From: Glandiceps talaboti
Lineage: Eukaryota > Hemichordata > Enteropneusta > Spengelidae
Direction of reading: 5' to 3'
Assembly: GCF_964340395.1 (NCBI RefSeq)
Contig: NC_135564.1
Span: 22,435,287-22,499,286, forward strand
Length of the DNA: 64,000 nucleotides
The position numbers and the translations under genes are program-made. Positions 57,591 through 64,000 of this stretch are shown here, one piece after another; positions within the stretch are counted from its first letter, which is position 1; each line of letters opens with the position of its first letter. The notes beneath the pieces are model-generated. The model did not search any database and was not told where the DNA came from. It saw only the letters and a program-made list of their open reading frames with translations.

Positions 57591-60500
57591 AGTACACTAG
57601 CTGTGTTTTTACATCAATTGTCCTGACTTAGTACACTAGCTGTGTTCTTACATATATTGTTCTGACTTAGTACACTAGCTGTGTTCTTACATACATTGTT
57701 CTGACTTAGTACACTAGCTGTAATCTTACATATATTGTTCTGACTTAGTACACAAGCTGGGTTCTTACATAAATTGTTCTGACTTAGTACACTAGCTGTG
57801 TTCTTACATAAATTGTTCTGACTTAGTACACTAGCTGTAATCTTACATATATTGTTCTGACTTAGTACACTAGCTGTAATCTTACATACATTGTTCTGAC
57901 TTAGTACACTAGCTGTGTTCTTACATACATTGTTCTGACTTAGTACACTAGCTGTGTTCTTACATCAATTGTTCTGACTTAGTACACTAGCTGTGTTCTT
58001 ACATCAATTGTTCTGACTTAGTACACTAGCTGTGTTCTTACATACATTGTTCTGACTTAGTACACTAGCTGTGTTCTTACATACATTGTCCTGACTTAGT
58101 ACACTAGCTGTGTTCTTACATACATTGTTCTGACTTAGTACACTAGCTGTGTTCTTACATACATTGTTCTGACTTAGTACACTAGCTGTGTTCTTACATA
58201 TATTGTTCTGACTTAGTACACTAGCTGTGTTCTTACATACATTGTTCTGACTTAGTACACAAGCTGTGTTCTTACATATATTGTTCTGACTTAGTACACT
58301 AGCTGTGTTCTTACATAAATTGTTCTGACTTAGTACACTAGCTGTGTTCTTACATACATTGTTCTGACTTAGTACACTAGCTATGTTCTTACATACATTG
58401 TTCTGACTTAGTACACTAGCTGTGTTCTTACATACATTGTTCTGACTTAGTACACTAGCTGTGTTCTTACATATATTGTTCTGACCAGTTACTTCTCTGT
58501 GTTCTGACTTAGTACACTAGCTGTGTTCTTACATAAATTGTTCTGACTTAGTACACTAGCTGTGTTCTTACATACATTGTTCTGACTTAGTACACTAGCT
58601 GTGTTCTTACATACATTGTTCTGACTTAGTACACTAGCTGTGTTCTTACATAAATTGTTCTGACTTAGTACACTAGCTGTGTTCTTACATAAATTGTTCT
58701 GACCAGTTACTTCTCTGTGTTCTGACTTAGTACACTAGCTGTGTTCTTACATATATTGTTCTGACCAGTTACTTCTCTGTGTTCTGACTTAGTACACTAG
58801 CTGTGTTCTTACATATATTGTTCTGACTTAGTACACTAGCTGTGTTCTTACATACATTGTTCTGACTTAGTACACTAGCTGTGTTCTTACATACATTGTT
58901 CTGACTTAGTACACTAGCTGTGTTCTTACATACATTGTTCTGACTTAGTACACTAGCTGTGTTCTTACATAAATTGTTCTGACTTAGTACACTAGCTGGG
59001 TTCTTACATAAATTGTTCTGACTTAGTACACTAGCTGTGTTCTTACATACATTGTTCTGACTTAGTACACTAGCTGTGTTCTTACATAAATTGTTCTGAC
59101 TTAGTACACTAGCTGTGTTCTTACATACATTGTTCTGACTTAGTACACTAGCTGTGTTCTTACATACATTGTTCTGACTTAGTACACTAGCTGTGTTCTT
59201 ACATACATTGTTCTGACTTAGTACACTAGCTGTGTTCTTACATAAATTGTTCTGACTTAGTACACTAGCTGTGTTCTTACATACATTGTTCTGACTTAGT
59301 ACACTAGCTGTGTTCTTACATAAATTGTTCTGACTTAGTACACTAGCTGTGTTCTTACATATATTGTTCTGACCAGTTACTTCTCTGTGTTCTGACTTAG
59401 TACACTAGCTGTGTTCTTACAAAAATTGTTCTGACTTAGTACACTAGCTGTGTTCTTACATAAATTGTTCTGACTTAGTACACTAGCTGTGTTCTTACAT
59501 AAATTTTCCTGACTTAGTACACTAGCTGTAATCTTACATACATTGTTCTGACTTAGTACACTAGCTGTGTTCTTACATAAATTGTCCTGACTTAGTACAC
59601 TAGCTGTGTTCTTACATCAATTGTTCTGACTTAGTACACTAGCTGTGTTCTTACATACATTGTTCTGACTTAGTACACTAGCTGTGTTCTTACATACATT
59701 GTTCTGACTTAGTACACTAGCTGTGTTCTTACATACATTGTTCTGACTTAGTACACTAGCTGTGTTCTTACATATATTGTTCTGACCAGTTACTTCTCTG
59801 TGTTCTGACTTAGTACACTAGCTGTGTTCTTACATACATTGTTCTGACTTAGTATACTAGCAGTGTTTTACATACATTGTTCTGACTTAGTACACTAGCT
59901 GTGTTCTTACATACATTGTTCTGACTTAGTACACTAGCTGTGTTCTTACATACATTGTTCTGACTTAGTACACTAGCTGTGTTCTTACATATATTGTTCT
60001 GACCAGTTACTTCTCTGTGTTCTGACTTAGTACACTAGCTGTGTTCTTACATACATTGTTCTGACTTAGTATACTAGCAGTGTTTTACATACATTGTTCT
60101 GACTTAGTACACTAGCTGTGTTCTTACATACATTGTTCTGACTTAGTACACTAGCTTTGTTCTTACATACATTGTTCTGACTTAGTATGCTAGCTGTGTT
60201 CTTACATACATTGTTCTGACTTAGTACACTAGCTGTGTTCTTACATACATTGTTCTGACTTAGTACACTAGCTGTGTTCTTACATACATTGTTCTGACTT
60301 AGTACACTAGCTGTGTTCTTACATATATTGTTCTGACTTAGTACACTAGCTGTGTTCTTACATACATTGTTCTGACTTAGTACACTAGCTGTGTTCTTAC
60401 ATACATTGTTCTGACTTAGTACACTAGCTGTGTTCTTACATACATTATTCTGACTTAGTACACTAGCTGTGTTCTTACATACATTCTTCTGACTTAGTAC

Positions 60501-63500
60501 ACTAGCTGTGTTCTTACATACATTGTTCTGACTTAGTACACTAGCTGTAATCTTACATCAATTGTTCTGACTTAGTACACTAGCTGTAATCTTACATACA
60601 TTGTTCTGACTTAGTACACTAGCTGTGTTCTTACATAAATTGTTCTGACTTAGTACACTAGCTGTGTTCTTACATAAATTGTTCTGACTTAGTACACTAG
60701 CTGTGTTCTTACATACATTGTTCTGACTTAGTACACTAGCTGTGTTCTTACATAAATTGTTCTGACTTAGTACACTAGCTGTGTTCTTACATACATTGTT
60801 CTGACTTAGTACACTAGCTGTGTTCTTACATCAATTGTTCTGACTTAGTACACTAGCTGTGTTCTTACATAAATTGTTCTGACTTAGTACACTAGCTGTG
60901 TTCTTACATACATTGTTCTGACTTAGTACACTAGCTGTGTTCTTACATAAATTGTTCTGACTTAGTACACTAGCTGTGTTCTTACATAAATTGTTCTGAC
61001 TTAGTACACTAGCTGTGTTCTTACATACATTGTTCTGACTTAGTACACTAGCTGTGTTCTTACATACATTGTTCTGACTTAGTACACTAGCTGTGTTCTT
61101 ACATCAATTGTTCTGACTTAGTACACTAGCTGTGTTCTTACATCAATTGTTCTGACTTAGTACACTAGCTGTGTTCTTACATACATTGTTCTGACTTAGT
61201 ACACTAGCTGTGTTCTTACATACATTGTCCTGACTTAGTACACTAGCTGTGTTCTTACATACATTGTTCTGACTTAGTACACTAGCTGTGTTCTTACATA
61301 CATTGTTCTGACTTAGTACACTAGCTGTGTTCTTACATATATTGTTCTGACTTAGTACACTAGCTGTGTTCTTACATACATTGTTCTGACTTAGTACACA
61401 AGCTGTGTTCTTACATATATTGTTCTGACTTAGTACACTAGCTGTGTTCTTACATAAATTGTTCTGACTTAGTACACTAGCTGTGTTCTTACATACATTG
61501 TTCTGACTTAGTACACTAGCTATGTTCTTACATACATTGTTCTGACTTAGTACACTAGCTGTGTTCTTACATACATTGTTCTGACTTAGTACACTAGCTG
61601 TGTTCTTACATATATTGTTCTGACCAGTTACTTCTCTGTGTTCTGACTTAGTACACTAGCTGTGTTCTTACATAAATTGTTCTGACTTAGTACACTAGCT
61701 GTGTTCTTACATACATTGTTCTGACTTAGTACACTAGCTGTGTTCTTACATACATTGTTCTGACTTAGTACACTAGCTGTGTTCTTACATAAATTGTTCT
61801 GACTTAGTACACTAGCTGTGTTCTTACATAAATTGTTCTGACCAGTTACTTCTCTGTGTTCTGACTTAGTACACTAGCTGTGTTCTTACATATATTGTTC
61901 TGACCAGTTACTTCTCTGTGTTCTGACTTAGTACACTAGCTGTGTTCTTACATATATTGTTCTGACTTAGTACACTAGCTGTGTTCTTACATACATTGTT
62001 CTGACTTAGTACACTAGCTGTGTTCTTACATACATTGTTCTGACTTAGTACACTAGCTGTGTTCTTACATACATTGTTCTGACTTAGTACACTAGCTGTG
62101 TTCTTACATAAATTGTTCTGACTTAGTACACTAGCTGGGTTCTTACATAAATTGTTCTGACTTAGTACACTAGCTGTGTTCTTACATACATTGTTCTGAC
62201 TTAGTACACTAGCTGTGTTCTTACATAAATTGTTCTGACTTAGTACACTAGCTGTGTTCTTACATACATTGTTCTGACTTAGTACACTAGCTGTGTTCTT
62301 ACATACATTGTTCTGACTTAGTACACTAGCTGTGTTCTTACATACATTGTTCTGACTTAGTACACTAGCTGTGTTCTTACATAAATTGTTCTGACTTAGT
62401 ACACTAGCTGTGTTCTTACATACATTGTTCTGACTTAGTACACTAGCTGTGTTCTTACATAAATTGTTCTGACTTAGTACACTAGCTGTGTTCTTACATA
62501 TATTGTTCTGACCAGTTACTTCTCTGTGTTCTGACTTAGTACACTAGCTGTGTTCTTACAAAAATTGTTCTGACTTAGTACACTAGCTGTGTTCTTACAT
62601 AAATTGTTCTGACTTAGTACACTAGCTGTGTTCTTACATAAATTTTCCTGACTTAGTACACTAGCTGTAATCTTACATACATTGTTCTGACTTAGTACAC
62701 TAGCTGTGTTCTTACATAAATTGTCCTGACTTAGTACACTAGCTGTGTTCTTACATCAATTGTTCTGACTTAGTACACTAGCTGTGTTCTTACATACATT
62801 GTTCTGACTTAGTACACTAGCTGTGTTCTTACATACATTGTTCTGACTTAGTACACTAGCTGTGTTCTTACATACATTGTTCTGACTTAGTACACTAGCT
62901 GTGTTCTTACATATATTGTTCTGACCAGTTACTTCTCTGTGTTCTGACTTAGTACACTAGCTGTGTTCTTACATACATTGTTCTGACTTAGTATACTAGC
63001 AGTGTTTTACATACATTGTTCTGACTTAGTACACTAGCTGTGTTCTTACATACATTGTTCTGACTTAGTACACTAGCTGTGTTCTTACATACATTGTTCT
63101 GACTTAGTACACTAGCTGTGTTCTTACATATATTGTTCTGACCAGTTACTTCTCTGTGTTCTGACTTAGTACACTAGCTGTGTTCTTACATACATTGTTC
63201 TGACTTAGTATACTAGCAGTGTTTTACATACATTGTTCTGACTTAGTACACTAGCTGTGTTCTTACATACATTGTTCTGACTTAGTACACTAGCTTTGTT
63301 CTTACATACATTGTTCTGACTTAGTATGCTAGCTGTGTTCTTACATACATTGTTCTGACTTAGTACACTAGCTGTGTTCTTACATACATTGTTCTGACTT
63401 AGTACACTAGCTGTGTTCTTACATACATTGTTCTGACTTAGTACACTAGCTGTGTTCTTACATATATTGTTCTGACTTAGTACACTAGCTGTGTTCTTAC

Positions 63501-64000
63501 ATACATTGTTCTGACTTAGTACACTAGCTGTGTTCTTACATACATTGTTCTGACTTAGTACACTAGCTGTGTTCTTACATACATTATTCTGACTTAGTAC
63601 ACTAGCTGTGTTCTTACATACATTCTTCTGACTTAGTACACTAGCTGTGTTCTTACATACATTGTTCTGACTTAGTACACTAGCTGTAATCTTACATCAA
63701 TTGTTCTGACTTAGTACACTAGCTGTAATCTTACATACATTGTTCTGACTTAGTACACTAGCTGTGTTCTTACATAAATTGTTCTGACTTAGTACACTAG
63801 CTGTGTTCTTACATAAATTGTTCTGACTTAGTACACTAGCTGTGTTCTTACATACATTGTTCTGACTTAGTACACTAGCTGTGTTCTTACATAAATTGTT
63901 CTGACTTAGTACACTAGCTGTGTTCTTACATACATTGTTCTGACTTAGTACACTAGCTGTGTTCTTACATCAATTGTTCTGACTTAGTACACTAGCTGTG
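57591..64000. repeat. 39-bp satellite array with 3139-bp higher-order duplication
   Basis: Unit 'gttctgacttagtacactag' plus 'ctgtgttcttacatacatt', 39 bp (60301 to 60340), running to the window end. Variants are 'acataaatt', 'acatatatt', 'acatcaatt', 'ctgtaatc', and a 31-bp type with 'ccagttacttctctg'. Rare markers repeat at exactly 3139 bp: CTATG at 58381/61520, 'cttagtatgc' at 60181/63320, 'aaaaattg' at 59421/62560. A smaller 217-bp super-unit is seen at 59851/60068. No coding frame. Confidence 0.97.

Noticed and set aside
57591-64000. CRISPR-like array
   Set aside because: Units are contiguous without unique spacers, the context is eukaryotic and no cas genes exist; it is a satellite.

Overview
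This is a stretch of animal nuclear DNA, most likely from a marine invertebrate. The genes are split by GT-AG introns and there are no bacterial-style operons. The AT-rich non-coding DNA is packed with minisatellites and transposon relics: hAT-like, Tigger/pogo, non-LTR LINEs, a tRNA-derived SINE, a Penelope-like element (PLE), and hairpin-ended modular repeats that look like non-autonomous Helentrons. The mixture recalls molluscs, brachiopods and invertebrate deuterostomes; I cannot name the species.

Three host loci can be read by joining exons. (1) A LYSMD1/2-type LysM-domain gene lies on the minus strand (exons 27774-27938, 22161-21758 and 18046-17767; 282 aa, all splice phases agree). (2) GTF2A2, the small (gamma) subunit of TFIIA, lies on the plus strand (exons 28246-28317, 34180-34284 and 45549-45701; 109 aa). 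The two start codons are divergent and about 307 bp apart, so they probably share a bidirectional promoter. (3) A Glu/Asp-rich terminal exon of an unrecognised minus-strand gene lies at 53366-53142; its other exons are outside the window or not visible.

Layout: 1-17.6 kb holds repeats and minisatellites downstream of LYSMD. 17.8-27.9 kb is the LYSMD gene; its first intron is mostly two large minisatellites, and its second holds modular repeats with a nested TIR transposon. 28.2-45.7 kb is GTF2A2; its introns hold LINE pieces, a 3.3 kb element with palindromic TIRs, a minisatellite, a hAT-like element carrying a SINE, a broken Tigger, and a LINE 5' part encoding a 2A-like motif and a PHD finger. 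46.9-49.8 kb is a cluster of long palindromes set in (TA)n tracts around a PLE GIY-YIG endonuclease relic. 50.4-57 kb holds modular repeats and minisatellites. 57.6 kb to the end is a 39-bp-unit satellite with a 3139-bp higher-order duplication.

The most interesting finding is in the 47-49.3 kb palindromes. Three different terminal sequences each fold as a type I hammerhead ribozyme (CUGANGA box, stem II, GAAA, NUH cleavage triplet, pairing stem I). Several are present intact on both strands, and one stem I pair co-varies between copies. PLEs carrying hammerheads are known, but this head-to-head, TA-flanked cluster of three ribozyme families deserves a closer look. The second theme is that paralogous 'empty sites' inside the window let several insertions be mapped to within a base or two.
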